DNA of 64,000 nt from Spirodela intermedia (taxonomy: Eukaryota > Streptophyta > Magnoliopsida > Alismatales > Araceae), in contig LR746279.1 in NCBI GenBank assembly GCA_902729315.2, forward strand, positions 1,936,001-2,000,000, written 5' to 3'. Position numbers and translations under genes: made by a program. Below the pieces are notes generated by a model. It saw only the letters and a list, made by a program, of their open reading frames with translations. It was not told the DNA's origin and made no database searches. Positions 26,145 through 36,984 of this stretch are shown piece by piece. Numbering within the stretch: the stretch's first letter is position 1; the number at the start of each line of letters is the position of its first letter.

Positions 26145-27760
26145 TCTAAGAGCTGTCCAGCTGAAGAGATTAAATTCAGCACTCCATGGGAGGCAACCCA
26201 TGGTTTTTATTTCATTTTGTTTAATTTTTTTTTTTTAGCTCTACTTTTCTTAGAATTTTGCAGTACTTGTTTTTGTATTTGTTTTTTCGAAAAAGTGCAG
26301 GAGGACACGTGTAAGACGAAGTGAAAATTAAAAACGAGGTTGAGGTGATGTCTTTCGGAGCTTTATCATTTATGACAACATTTTTAATGCTAAACTTTGC
26401 ATATATGCATGCTTCACTTGAAAATTATATTTTCTGCATATTCTGTTTCGATTTTTCTGTGTCATTGAGTACAATGTCATTTTTAAGTTGGGGGGTGAAG
26501 TATTCATTATTAATTTATGCTGTAGGACGATTAAGAACATGTGTTTGCATTTATTCAACTTAGAACAGCAACTAAAAAAATAAAAAAAAAGATCGCCGAA
26601 TTCGGAAAAATTGCAACATCTATTTTCTGGTTTTCTGTCAGAAACAACAGATTGTCAAAAACAGCAGACAAAAAACAACCCGAAATTTGAAATTCTAGAA
26701 GACCCTTTTCTCACATTTCAATCCCCTAGATATATATTACTGAAATTCGAAATTACAGCTATAAAGAGGATAGTTTTGATTTATTTTTGACAAATTTATT
26801 GCTGCTAAAAATAGAACTGAAAATAGAAAACAGAACTGTCAGAACTATCTAATTTACAAATCTCTTACATCATATTGCATGCATGAAAAATTAAATCAAT
26901 TAGATTGATTGATACCAAAAGATACTAGGAAGATTATTATTGAATCAAAAGAATGATCTAGTAGCATGAAATGTTGGAATACTCCTTGGATACATGATAG
27001 ATAACATGGATTTGATTTTACAGATTTTCACTTCATGATCTTGATGAATAATATTTACGTGATGTGAAAATTTGATTGATCATTTGAGTTTAATATTGAT
27101 TTTTGCACCCTGATCTATAGGACTTGTGAGGAGAAATCACTTATTTCAAAAAAAAAAGAGAGAGAGCAATGTGAAAAATCTAGAAACGAAGAGTACACAT
27201 AGAGGGTGTGAGACATCATTCTCATTGTCGAAAATCGTGCATAGAAAAACACTTGCTGCAAAATAAATGGATAAAGTGAAAGCCCTGAAAATGAAGAGTA
27301 CACATGGAGGGTGTGAGACATCATTCTTATTGTCGAAATTTGTCTACAGGAAAAGCTACTTATCCACTATATATATATATAAAATAAAAAGAGAAAGAAG
27401 AAATATAGTGCAAACTTCAAACAATCAAGCCATAGAAAAAGGGAAATGTAGGATCAATATTATTCTTGGATGAGTATTGATAATTGGAACATCTTGTAAA
27501 TATATCTATGAGTGAAGAAGTGATAAAGATGTGAATAGAAGAAGTGAAGTCTAGATTGTTATTCCAAGGAGTGTTTAAACATTTAAGTGCTTGACATTAT
27601 TCTTAAAGACTTGATATAAGAGTCCAAAGTGTCTAAAGGTGCATCATTTCTAATTGTATTTTTATTTTTTTTGTATTGAAATATGATGTTTGAAATTTGT
27701 AAATTTTTATTTTCGTAATTCCATTGCTAAGGGACTAGCAATGATTTAAGTTGGGGGGTG
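26145..27760 (+). other. Element A 3' noncoding region with two purine tracts and a 105-bp direct repeat
   Basis: Collinear with 42272-43858 of element C. It contains a first purine tract after a CATTGAGTACAATGTCATTT-type motif (about 26462-26502) and a second (AAGTTGGGGGGTG) adjoining the 3' LTR. A direct repeat beginning GAAGAGTACACAT starts at 27188 and again at 27293. An Athila env-like ORF would be expected here but is not seen. Confidence 0.7.
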
Positions 27761-29384
27761 TGATAAGTCTTCATTATCATGAGTTAATAATTAGTAAATA
27801 ATATAGTTTTAGCCTTAACTCATGATAAATAGACTTATATTTGTGTTAAAGTGTGAAAAGTGGTTTTCAGTTGATTAACGTGAATTTTTGGGTAATTATG
27901 TGATTTTATACGATTTTTACAGTCTTACTTTTCAGATAAATGAAGAACAAGAAATAAAAATAAAAATATTGTAAAATGGGGGGACCCGCCGGCCAGCCGG
28001 GCCCGCAAGCGGGTCGGAAGCGCAGTCGGGAGTAGCCGCGAGCAGGGACTCGAGCGGCTTAGCTTGGACCGATAGGGGCACGTGTGCGCCACTCCCCTTC
28101 CACGTCACCGGTGGCCAGCCGGCTGTGGGGCAAGGAGTGGTCATACACGCAAGAGAAGTGACTTTGCTTCCGAAGCTAACATTACTATATATTCGCCCGA
28201 AAAATCGGCGCACAACCAATATGGGACTAAACCCGCGTCACACCTTCCTCACAGGCAGGCGACCAGCGCGGGTTCGAATCCTCCTAGAGTCAAAATTCAT
28301 ATCTTTTTATCTGATTATCGCGACTTTCCTACAGATCGCCGGTGAAGGATTAAGTAACCAGAATCGCTGGATCATCGGCGAAAATCTCGTCAATGCGATT
28401 CACGGAGCGTTGCTACTAAAATTGCTGAATGATTCGCGATAAAAGGATCGCAATCCATCGAGTAAATCATCTCCGATTGATCGACGAACAAGCCGTCGTC
28501 GGGAAGAGGACGATCTGCCGGGAGACGAGTCGCCACCTCCTGAGAGCGTACCAGATGCGACCTCCTCTTGCTGCGCGGACCTGAGGATGAAGCTCACTGA
28601 CACGCGCCCCACCTCCATCCAGCTCTTCTCCGTCAGGTGACAGCCACCGGAGAGCCACAAAGTCGCCGTTTTTCTGCTCCGCCGGGTGACAGCCGCCGGA
28701 GACGACTCAGCGACCCATTTCATTGATCTCTAGACTTCGCGAGAAGATCTAGAGATTGCCCACGTCGTCTTTGTCCAAGGAGAGCCTTTGAAGCCGTGGA
28801 CACTGCACAACGATCCTCCCGAATGCTCAGGATTCCGGTGCATCGCCGACGCATCGCCGTCGCGACGCCGGAACTCTGTTTTCTTGCTTTCAACTTACTT
28901 TACGCTTCATTTAGTGATAGTTTTTGTGATTTTAATTTACCAAAATATACTTTGTTCTATTACGATTCTTCTGGCTTTTACAGATCTTAATTTGATTAAT
29001 TAAATCGTTTGTAATCGCTTACGTAAGAATCACCGGGCGGAACTCTGTTTCTGCCCGATTCGCGTTCGCCGGGCGCTGACGTCATCCTGACGTCCGCACC
29101 CTTATTTCCTTTTTTTTCGTGAATTTTAAATATATTTCCTTCTTATTTCCTAGTATAAAATTCATAGAAAATCGTATTCATTGAGAAAAAATCTGAATAA
29201 TTACAAAATATTATATTACATCCCTGTGATCGACCTGAGAAATTACCGCTATTTTTGGAATTTTTATTGAATTATAATTGATATATTTATTTAGAAATAC
29301 TTCTAAATATCTGAAAATTTGTATTTTCTAGTTTTATAAATTTTATATTTGCGTGATTTAATATACAACGACTGAGTCACGTCA
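27761..29384 (+). repeat. Element A 3' LTR
   Basis: Matches the 5' LTR at 21841-23472 almost throughout; 8 bases shorter through loss of ATGAAGAG-type sequence near 28560. GGTTCGAATCC box at 28271-28281. Confidence 0.95.
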
Positions 29385-29580
29385 ATCATCACCCTAAAGG
29401 GGTGGGATCCAAACCTTAATCCCACATCGGAACTAAAGGGAGGACCCACCAAGGGACCTTATTTAAAGAAAGACCTCCGACCCCATGTAAGATCATCTTG
29501 GAGAAATCTAGATCCTCTCTGTTTGGAGAAATTGAGCTCTTAGTGTACTAGATCATTGAACTTAACAAGGATCTCGTGCA
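29385..29580 (+). repeat. Element A right target duplication (29385-29389) and remainder of B 5' LTR
   Basis: ATCAT then CACCCTAAAGG continues the B LTR to GGATCTCGTGCA, matching 33963-34124 except for a stretch of about 40-50 bp missing from the 3' LTR copy. Confidence 0.9.
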
Positions 29581-29639
29581 AAACGAGATGCTATGCTAAT
29601 TGAGAACTTCATCTAGGATCTACAGAGGTATGTCAACTC

Positions 29640-30000
29640 TAACACTACCTCAAAAGAAGAGAAAGTGTTTGTGGGCAGCCTATTCCTCACCGAGCATGCA
29701 AAGACTTGGTGGAGGCTCTGAATGGAAGACTACTCAAGACCACCAATGACTGACTGTGAGGAATTTATGCGTAAACTTTGGGACCAGTTTCGTTTGGCGA
29801 ACTCAAGCCAAACTACCTAAATCGTGATGAGACAACTAACTCAACCACACCGGGTCCATCTAAGAATATGTGGAGAAATTTTCTATGCTAGTGTTGGAAG
29901 TACCTCGGATGGACGAGGAAGATAAGCTTCATTATTTCATGGAAGGACTCCAAATATGGGCTCAAAATGAAATCCAAAGACAAGGGTTCCATGACATTTG
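29640..30000 (+). pseudogene. Element B gag remnant
   Basis: Translation around 29690-29810 gives EHAKTWWRL and DCEEFMRKLWDQFR. This is the conserved core of retrotransposon gag proteins, broken by stops soon after. No zinc knuckle is readable. Confidence 0.55.
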
Positions 30001-30316
30001 AGGAACAATGATGGTGGTAGACAGACTAATATACAACTGATGCTAACAAGTAGATAGCAATAATGACACATCTCAAGGGAGTCGAGGTCATAATACCAAC
30101 CGGGGACGAGGAGGACCATCCTAGACGGGAGTGGGTCAAGGCAACCACAATCCAAGTTGGAATGAGATTCCTTTACAAATTGAGGGACCCAAGTGGATAG
30201 GGTGCCACATGTGGTGGCCCTCACTAGAGTGTAAATTGTCTCACTTGAGCCAATCGACATAGCTGCCACTAATAATCGAAGAGGTACCAAATCTAAACAC
30301 CATTCAACTTCTTAAT

Positions 30317-30706
30317 GTGATACAAGTGAAAGCCATACAGGAGGGTCCTAGGAAACTACTCTTCGTAAAGGTGATTATCAACTCTACTTTGACAAAAGCA
30401 TTGGTGGACTTGGGGGTCACCCACAACTTTCTATCAGAAAAAGAAGCCCACCGCCTCAAGTTGAGCCTGGTCTGTACCAACAACAAGATCAAGGCTATCA
30501 ACTCTGAAGCTTAAACCTCAGTGGGACTAGCCCAACAAGTGAAGATAGAGATAGGTACATGGGAAGACCAGTTGGACTTCCTAGTATTACGGATGGATAA
30601 TTTTGATGTCATCTTTGGGGCTAACTTCACAACCACAACAAAGGCAGGAATATTCCTCCACTATAATGACTTGATATGCAGAAGGAAACATTCTTGTTTT
30701 GTATAA
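30317..30706 (+). pseudogene. Element B aspartic protease remnant
   Basis: The frame 30317-30514 contains ALVDLGVTHNFLS, the retropepsin active-site region with DLG in place of D(S/T)G. After a TAA, 30521-30706 continues with IGTWEDQLDFLVLRMDNFDV, typical of the gypsy protease C-terminal half (LDFLV, FDVIFG). The motif damage and stop make it inactive. Confidence 0.75.
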
Positions 30707-30977
30707 GGGACCACTCAAGAGGTAGTAAGACCACAAACCATCTCAACCATGCAGCTGAAAAATCAATTGCAGCACGAGGCGAAGACATTTTTTGTCACTC
30801 TACAAGAAGCTAGGGAAGAAGGTTAGAAGAGGGGACATCCACAAGTATTACCATTACTTAATGAATTCTATGACATCATGCTACATAAATTACTTGCTAA
30901 ATTACCACCCAAGTGAGACATAGAACATGCAATTGAATTGTTACTAAGAGAACTCACCAGCTAGAGCCCCATACAAG

Positions 30978-31480
30978 ATGCCTCTAGCCCACTTAGAACT
31001 AAGGAAACAACTGGAAGAACCACTAGAGGTAGGACATATACGGCCCTCACATGCACCATTTGGGGTTCCTGTTCTCTTTCAACAGAAGAAAGACGAAATG
31101 TTGAGACTTTGTGTGGATTATAAAGCCTTGAATAAGATGACAATAAAGAACAAGTACTCAGTTCCTAATGCAGAAGACTTGTTCAACAAGTTGGGAGTAG
31201 TGAGAATATTCTTAAAACTAGATTTGAAAAGTAGATATCATCAAGTTTGCATCCTAGAATGGGATGAGCAAAAAACGGCTTGTGTCACACAATATAGATC
31301 ATATGAATTTATAGTCATCTTGTTTGGGTTGACTAATGCTCCAACAACATTCTGTACTTTAATGAATCATATCTTTTGACCCTTTTTAGACAAGTTTGCA
31401 GTGGTCTACCTTGATGACATCTTAGTGTACAGTTGTAATTTAAAAGAATATATTGCACTTACGTCAAATATTGGAGACAC
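30978..31480 (+). pseudogene. Element B reverse transcriptase remnant
   Basis: RT motifs in order: PSHAPFGVPVLFQQKKDE, LRLCVDYKALNKMTI, FLKLDLKSRYHQV, FGLTNAPTTFC. After a stop at 31378-31380, VVYLDDILVYS follows, the catalytic YLDD box. The order and spacing are those of Ty3/gypsy elements. RT sequence continues to about 31665 (VEFLGHVI), with stops and frame changes. Confidence 0.85.
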
Positions 31481-31839
31481 TAAAATGTCATCAATTATAT
31501 TTGAACCCTTCTAAATCCATCTTTGTCATGAAAGAGGTGGAATTCCTAGGTCATGTGATCGAAAGTGAAAAAGTATACATAGATCATAAGAAGGTGTTAG
31601 CAATCAAAGAATGGCCTGAACTAAAAAGGAGTGCTGGAATTACGATCATTCCTAAGATTGGCTAACTATTATTGCAAGTTTATCAAGAGCTTCTATCACA
31701 TAAGGGCCCTACTAACAAGACTCCTCAAGAAAGATCAGAAATGAAAATGGTCAAATGAATGTCAATAGGCATTTGATGACCTTTGGTTAACAATCATGTA
31801 AGAACCAATCTTATAGCTCTCAAACTTTAATAAACTGTT

Positions 31840-32220
31840 TGAAGTATATACAGATGCTTCAGAAATGACCATCGGAAGGGTGTTGATGTAGAATGAGCAC
31901 CTAGTGACTTTTGAAGGGAGGAAGCTAAATGACACAAAACAACGGTACTCGGTGCATGAGAAAAAGATGACGGTAGTGATCCATTGCTTATACATATAGA
32001 GACACTACTTACTTGGTCAATACTTCACAATCTACACCGATAATATAGCAACAAGTTGTTTCAACTCCCAGAAGAAATTATCACCAAAACAAGCAAGATG
32101 GTAGGACTTCTTAGTAGAGTACAACTTCGCACTCAAATATAAATTGGGACAAATCAACGTGGTCACCAACGCATTGAGCCATCAAGGAGCCATAGCAGAA
32201 GCAACTACACTCTCGACAAG
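31840..32220 (+). pseudogene. Element B RNase H remnant
   Basis: Conceptual translation with stops shows VYTDASEMTIGRVL, KQRYSVHEKKMTVVI, YFTIYTDNIA and LGQINVVTNALS, which are the RNase H landmarks of gypsy Pol (TDAS, E, TDH-like, ADALSR-like). Confidence 0.75.
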
Positions 32221-32379
32221 TACAGGGGACTTTTTGGATGAGATTCGAGCATCATATACCATAGACTCCACAGCTAAACAACTAATCCAATAGATAGAGT
32301 TACGCAAAACATGTCGTTTCTGGATGGAAGAAGGCATCTTTTATACAAAGGGCCAATAATCTTTTCTCTCATAAGGGGG

Positions 32380-33130
32380 GCAACTCCGACATCGGCTACT
32401 TCGGGAGACACATGATGCGCCCCTTGCTAGACACTCGAGACAATAGAGGACACTAGCCCTCCTATCAGGAAGTTACTATTGGCCGAACATGGAGCGGGAT
32501 GTGAAATCATACGTCTGCTCTTATTTTATATGTCAATAGGATAAAGTAGAGCGACACTACTCAATCGGAACATTGGTGCTATTATCCATCCTAGAAGGAC
32601 TATGGGGATTCCTATCAATGGACTTCATCATATGACTACCACGGGTGGGGGGTTTGGACACCATCTTGGTGGTGGTCGACAAGTTCTCTAAATATGTCAC
32701 ATTTATACCAACTTGATTGGAGTGTAAAGTAGAAGCGGCTGGGCCTCCCATGGGACATTGTCTTGGATCGTGACCCCCAGTTCACTAGGAGATTTTGGTT
32801 AGCTCTCTTCACCTTCTTGGGTACCGAACTAAGTTTCTCCACAACATTCCACTTGTAGACTAATAAATTAAAAGAGAGAGTCAATGGCATACTAAAAGAT
32901 TAATTGAGACATTATATTACCACTAGGTAAGACAATTGGGTGGAGCTCTTGGACGTTGTGCAAATTTGCCCATAACATCCAGCAATGTGTCTCCACTAGA
33001 CACTCCCCATTTGAACTTACTACGGAGAGGTAACCATTGACGCCTTTAGAATTGGTGAAACAATAGGGACCAAGATATCTACCAGCCACCTACTAGTTTG
33101 TTAAGAACCATCATGACCATCCAGAAGAAG
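32380..33130 (+). pseudogene. Element B integrase remnant
   Basis: The HHCC zinc-binding region is readable (ETHDAPLARH, YYWPNMERDVKSYV, then C-x2-C spacing). It is followed by GFLSMDFII and DTILVVVDKFSKYVTF around the first catalytic Asp, then DRDPQFTRRFW around the second. Stops interrupt each part. Confidence 0.75.
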
Positions 33131-33379
33131 CCCGCAAAGCTCTTGCTAGAGTTGTTCAGTGGATGAAGAAAAATGTCAATCGACACCAACAAGAGGTTGA
33201 ATATGATGTAGGGGACTAGGTACTACTCTGCATCTACCCTACCCACAAGAGTCTGCAAAGACTAAAGTGCCATAGCAGATTGGTCATAAGATTTGACGGG
33301 CCTTTCTAGATCATCACCTACATAGGATGTCTGGCATATCGTCTACGACTCCCCCCTCAACTCCCAATCCACCCGGTAT

Positions 33380-33640
33380 TTCACATCTCCTTGCTAAAAG
33401 CTTACTATGCAGATGTGGACTACCTAGAGCATAACCAGCCCCACCACCCCCCACCAATGGTACAAACACACTTTGACCAAGTAGCAGCTCCCATTTTAGA
33501 TCACCAAGTCATCAACAAAGGAGGACGTAACCATGCACACCGCAACACATTCTATTTGGTGCAATGGGCAGAACAACCTCGAGAGGCTACAACATGGGAA
33601 AAAGAGGTGGACCTATGACAGTTTGAGGACCTAATCCAAG
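33380..33640 (+). pseudogene. Element B chromodomain at Pol C-terminus
   Basis: After HPVFHISLLKAYYA (end of the integrase), the frame reads APILDHQVINKGGR, NTFYLVQWAEQPREATTWE and a stop, then QFEDLIQA. The (Y)LVQW and TWE motifs place it with chromodomain-carrying gypsy elements (chromoviruses), whose chromodomain steers integration to particular chromatin. Confidence 0.75.
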
Positions 33641-33693
33641 CATGTTGATAACACCATCCGACAAAGATGCCAGACTTCACCGAAGGGGGAAAA

Positions 33694-34124
33694 TGTTACC
33701 AGGGACTGGCAACACATACCAACTATTGTCACAACACGACAACTATGCAGACCAACATGGTGCCTACGTACAGCGGAGCGACAATCGCGTGCAACAACAC
33801 GGGGGCAACAGACAGTACAACACCCATGCGCAGCACGACACCCACGGGTGGCACATTGTCTGCGCATGACACGGCACCCGCACGCAGCACAACACCCAAG
33901 ATAAGGACTCAACAATGGAGGATGATGTCATGAGCATGACATCATCCGACAGAGGGAGATCATCACCCTAATGGGGCAGGATCCAATCCTTAATCCCACA
34001 TCGGAACTAAAGGAAGGACCCCCAACCCCATGTAAGATCATCTTGGAGAAATTAAATCCTCCTTGTTCGGAGAAATTGAGCTCTTAGTGTACTAGATCAT
34101 TGAACTCAACAAGGATCTCATGCA
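33694..34124 (+). repeat. Element B 3' LTR
   Basis: 431 bp, TGTTACC to ATGCA, directly after the purine tract GAAGGGGGAAAA. It contains the uninterrupted target site used by element A in the other LTR. Confidence 0.88.
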
Positions 34125-35171
34125 GAGCAGCTAACATCCTTGTTACAAAAATACTTGGCAATGTAGATTTACATGGCTTATTTTCAAAAGAAAATGAGTA
34201 CGGAAAATTTTTTATATTTATCATGTGCTCAATGGGAGAGCTGAAATTATTTCTAGTACATTTATAAGTGAAGATATAATCATACATCCCCAAAAATCCT
34301 TTAAAAAAAATTATTAAAGAAAATAATGTAACTTAGGGAAGAATAAATTACCACGGGATGGATCACTCTAACTTGTTACCCTACAAGAGCTAGCTTATTA
34401 TAGTAAGATGTCATAGCCAAAAAAATAGATTTTTTATTCAATGAAGATGAATTTAGTAGGAGATAGATTGAATTCCAAGATTGTGTTTGCTTGATTAAAA
34501 TCAAGCTTGTAGTTATCGTCTATTTGCTGTTTACAGAATGGAGGCTGTGAAAAAGTTGTTACTAAGTTATTTCTCCTTTGACTCGCTATCAGAAAAGGGA
34601 ATTTAAAATGGAAACAGAAACAGAACTATAGTTTTGAGGTTGTTAGGAAGAACATTTTATTCTAATTTAGTTCTTGAACGAACCACTCTTTGCTGTTTTG
34701 AGGGTGTGCTTCCTCCAAAAGGGTAACACTAAAATTGGGTGCACTACTTTGACAAGTCAGATATCTAATCCTGATTGTAATAGAGAACATAGCAATGTGG
34801 TCTCTATGCCATACTATAAATAAGTCTAGTAGTCATAGTAATAGATTTTTGATCATAATGAGGCAATGAAATACTGCAGCAATGCTCTCATAGATACATA
34901 GATCTTTGCTAAGATATATATCAGATATAAAATAGAATGATAATAGATAACATTCTTATAGAGATAGAGGAGGAATCTGGTGTATACCTTCATCAAAATA
35001 CCCACAAATAAATTTTCAATAAAGCCCAATAATGCAAATGTTACTAAGGAATACCATATATATAAAAATATAGTGGAGATTTCCAAGATCTTTGGAAATG
35101 GTCATGCCTAATGTGATATTCATATAAATATAAAGGAAACTCTGATTTGATCTGCCCTAGGCAGCCCATCG
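34125..35171. other. AT-rich spacer between elements B and C
   Basis: No gene recognised; short ORFs on both strands have no family motifs. Confidence 0.4.
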
Positions 35172-35176
35172 CCCCT
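35172..35176. repeat. Target-site duplication CCCCT of element C (left)
   Basis: CCCCT directly before the C 5' LTR is repeated exactly at 45440-45444 directly after the 3' LTR. Confidence 0.95.
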
Positions 35177-36757
35177 TGATAAGTCTTCATTATCATGAGT
35201 TAATAATTAGTAAATAATATAGTTTTAGCCTTAACTCATGATAAATAGACTTATATTTGTGTTAAAGCATGAAAAGTGGTTTTCAGTTGATTAACGTGAA
35301 TTTTTGGGTAATTATGTGATTTTATACGATTTTTATAGTCTTAGTTTTGAGATAAATGAAGAACAAGAAATAAAAATAAAAATATTGCAAAATGGGGGGA
35401 CCCGCCGGCCAGCCGGGCCCGCAAGCGGGTCGGAAGCGTAGTCGGGGAGTAGCCGCGAGCAGGGGTTCGAGCGGCTTGCTTGGATCGATAGGGGCACGTG
35501 TGCGCCACTCCCCTTCCACGTCACCGGTGGCCAGCCGGCTGTGGGGCAAGGAGTGGTCGTACACGCGAGAGGACTTTGCCTAGAAAGCTAACTTTACTAT
35601 ATATTCGCCCGAATAATCCGCGCACAACCGATGTGAGACTAAACCCGCGTCACACCTTGCTCAGGGGCGGGCGACCGCTGCGGGTTCGAATCCGCCCAGA
35701 GTCAAAATTCATATATTTTTAACTGATTATCACGACTTTCTTGCAGATCGCCGGTGAAGGATTAAGCAACCGGAATCGCTGGATCATCGGCGAAAATCTC
35801 GTCAACGCGATTCGCGGAGCATTGCTACTAAAATTGTTGAACGATTCGCGATAAAAGGATCGCAATCCATCGAGTAAATCATCTCCGATTGATCGACGAA
35901 CAAGCCATCGTCGGGAAGAGGACGATCCGCCGGGAGACCAGTCGCCACCTCCTGAGAGCGTACCAGATGCGATGAAGAGCCTCCTCTTGCTGCGCGGACC
36001 TGAGGATGAAGCTCCCTGACACGCGCCCCACCTCCATCCAGCTCCTCTCCGTCGGGTGACAGCCGCCGGAGAGCCGCAAAGTCGCCGTTTTTCCGCTCCG
36101 CCGGGTGACAGCCGCCGGAGACGACTCGACGACCCACTTCATTGATCTCTAGACTTCGCGAGAAGATCTAGAGATTGCCCACGTCGTCTTTGTCCAAGGA
36201 GAGCCTTCGAGGCCGTGGACACTGCACGACGATCCTCCCGAACGCTCAGGATTCCGGTGCATCGCCGACGCATCGCCGTCGCGACGTCGGAACTCTGGTT
36301 TCCTGCTTTCAATTTAATTTATGCTTTATTTAGTGATACTTTGTGTGATTTTAATTTACCAAACTATACTTCGTTCAATTACGATTCTTCCGGCTTTTAA
36401 TCGCCGGGCGGAACTCTGTTTCCGCCCGATTCGCGTTCGCCGGGCGCTGACGTCATCCTGTCGTCCACACCCTTATTTCCTCTTTTTTTTTGTGAATTTT
36501 AAATATATTTCCTTTTCATTTCCTAGTATAAAATTCATAGAAAATCGTATTCATTGAGAAAAACTCTGAATAATTACAAAATATTATATTACATCCCTGT
36601 GATCGACCTGGGAAATTACCGCTATTTTTGGAACTTTTATTAAATTATAATTAATATATTTATTTATAAATACTTCTAAATATCCGGAAATTCGTATTTT
36701 CTAGTTTTATAAATTTTAGATTTGCGTGATTTAATATACAACGACTGAGTCACGTCA
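35177..36757 (+). repeat. Element C 5' LTR
   Basis: TGATAAGTCTTC to GAGTCACGTCA; same family as the element A LTRs with small indels. GGTTCGAATCC box at 35683-35693. Confidence 0.95.
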
Positions 36758-36762
36758 AATTT

Positions 36763-36780
36763 TGGCGCCGTTGCCGGGGA
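36763..36780 (+). other. Primer-binding site of element C (tRNA-Asp)
   Basis: TGGCGCCGTTGCCGGGGA, complementary to the 3' end of tRNA-Asp(GUC), five bases after the LTR. Confidence 0.9.
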
Positions 36781-36984
36781 TGTATTGCATAATATTTAGT
36801 ATTTTTCTATTTTTCTCTTAGAGTACAAAATAAAAAAAATAAAAATAATAACTTAACTCTTGTTTTATTTTCTTTTTGCCGATTTTTATTAGAAAAAGGG
36901 AACGAAAAGAAGCACGGCAAGGACTGGAGCATCCTGAAGGAGGGTAACAGTTACTAACTTTTTCCCTCGAATTTATTTATTTTT

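Larger units (their letters stand above)
21841..29384 (+). mobile_element. Element A: non-autonomous Athila-like LTR retrotransposon with gag fused to an unknown ORF
   Basis: Two LTRs (21841-23472, 1632 bp; 27761-29384, 1624 bp) are nearly identical and flanked by the perfect 5-bp duplication ATCAT. A tRNA-Asp primer-binding site lies at 23478-23495, and a purine tract (AAGTTGGGGGGTG) directly precedes the 3' LTR. The 4.3-kb interior matches element C in the leader, gag and 3' noncoding region. Between about 25150 and 26144 the protease-RT-RNase H-integrase region (3.8 kb in C) is absent and replaced by about 1 kb of an unrelated open frame. The element must be mobilised in trans; C-type relatives are the obvious source of enzymes. 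Confidence 0.93.
21553..34124 (+). mobile_element. Element B: decayed Ty3/gypsy chromovirus, split by element A
   Basis: The 5' LTR is 21553-21840 plus 29390-29580; the 3' LTR is 33694-34124. Both start TGTTAC and end TGCA. They share the gene-like block AATCCCACATCGGAACTAAA and CATGTAAGATCATCTTGGAG. The internal region (29581-33693) keeps traces of gag (AKTWWR-type motif near 29700), protease, RT, RNase H, integrase and a C-terminal chromodomain, in the usual Ty3/gypsy order, with many stops. A polypurine tract (GAAGGGGGAAAA) directly precedes the 3' LTR. No convincing primer-binding site or target duplication is visible (flanks GAAAT and GAGCA). It is dead and clearly older than A. Confidence 0.88.
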
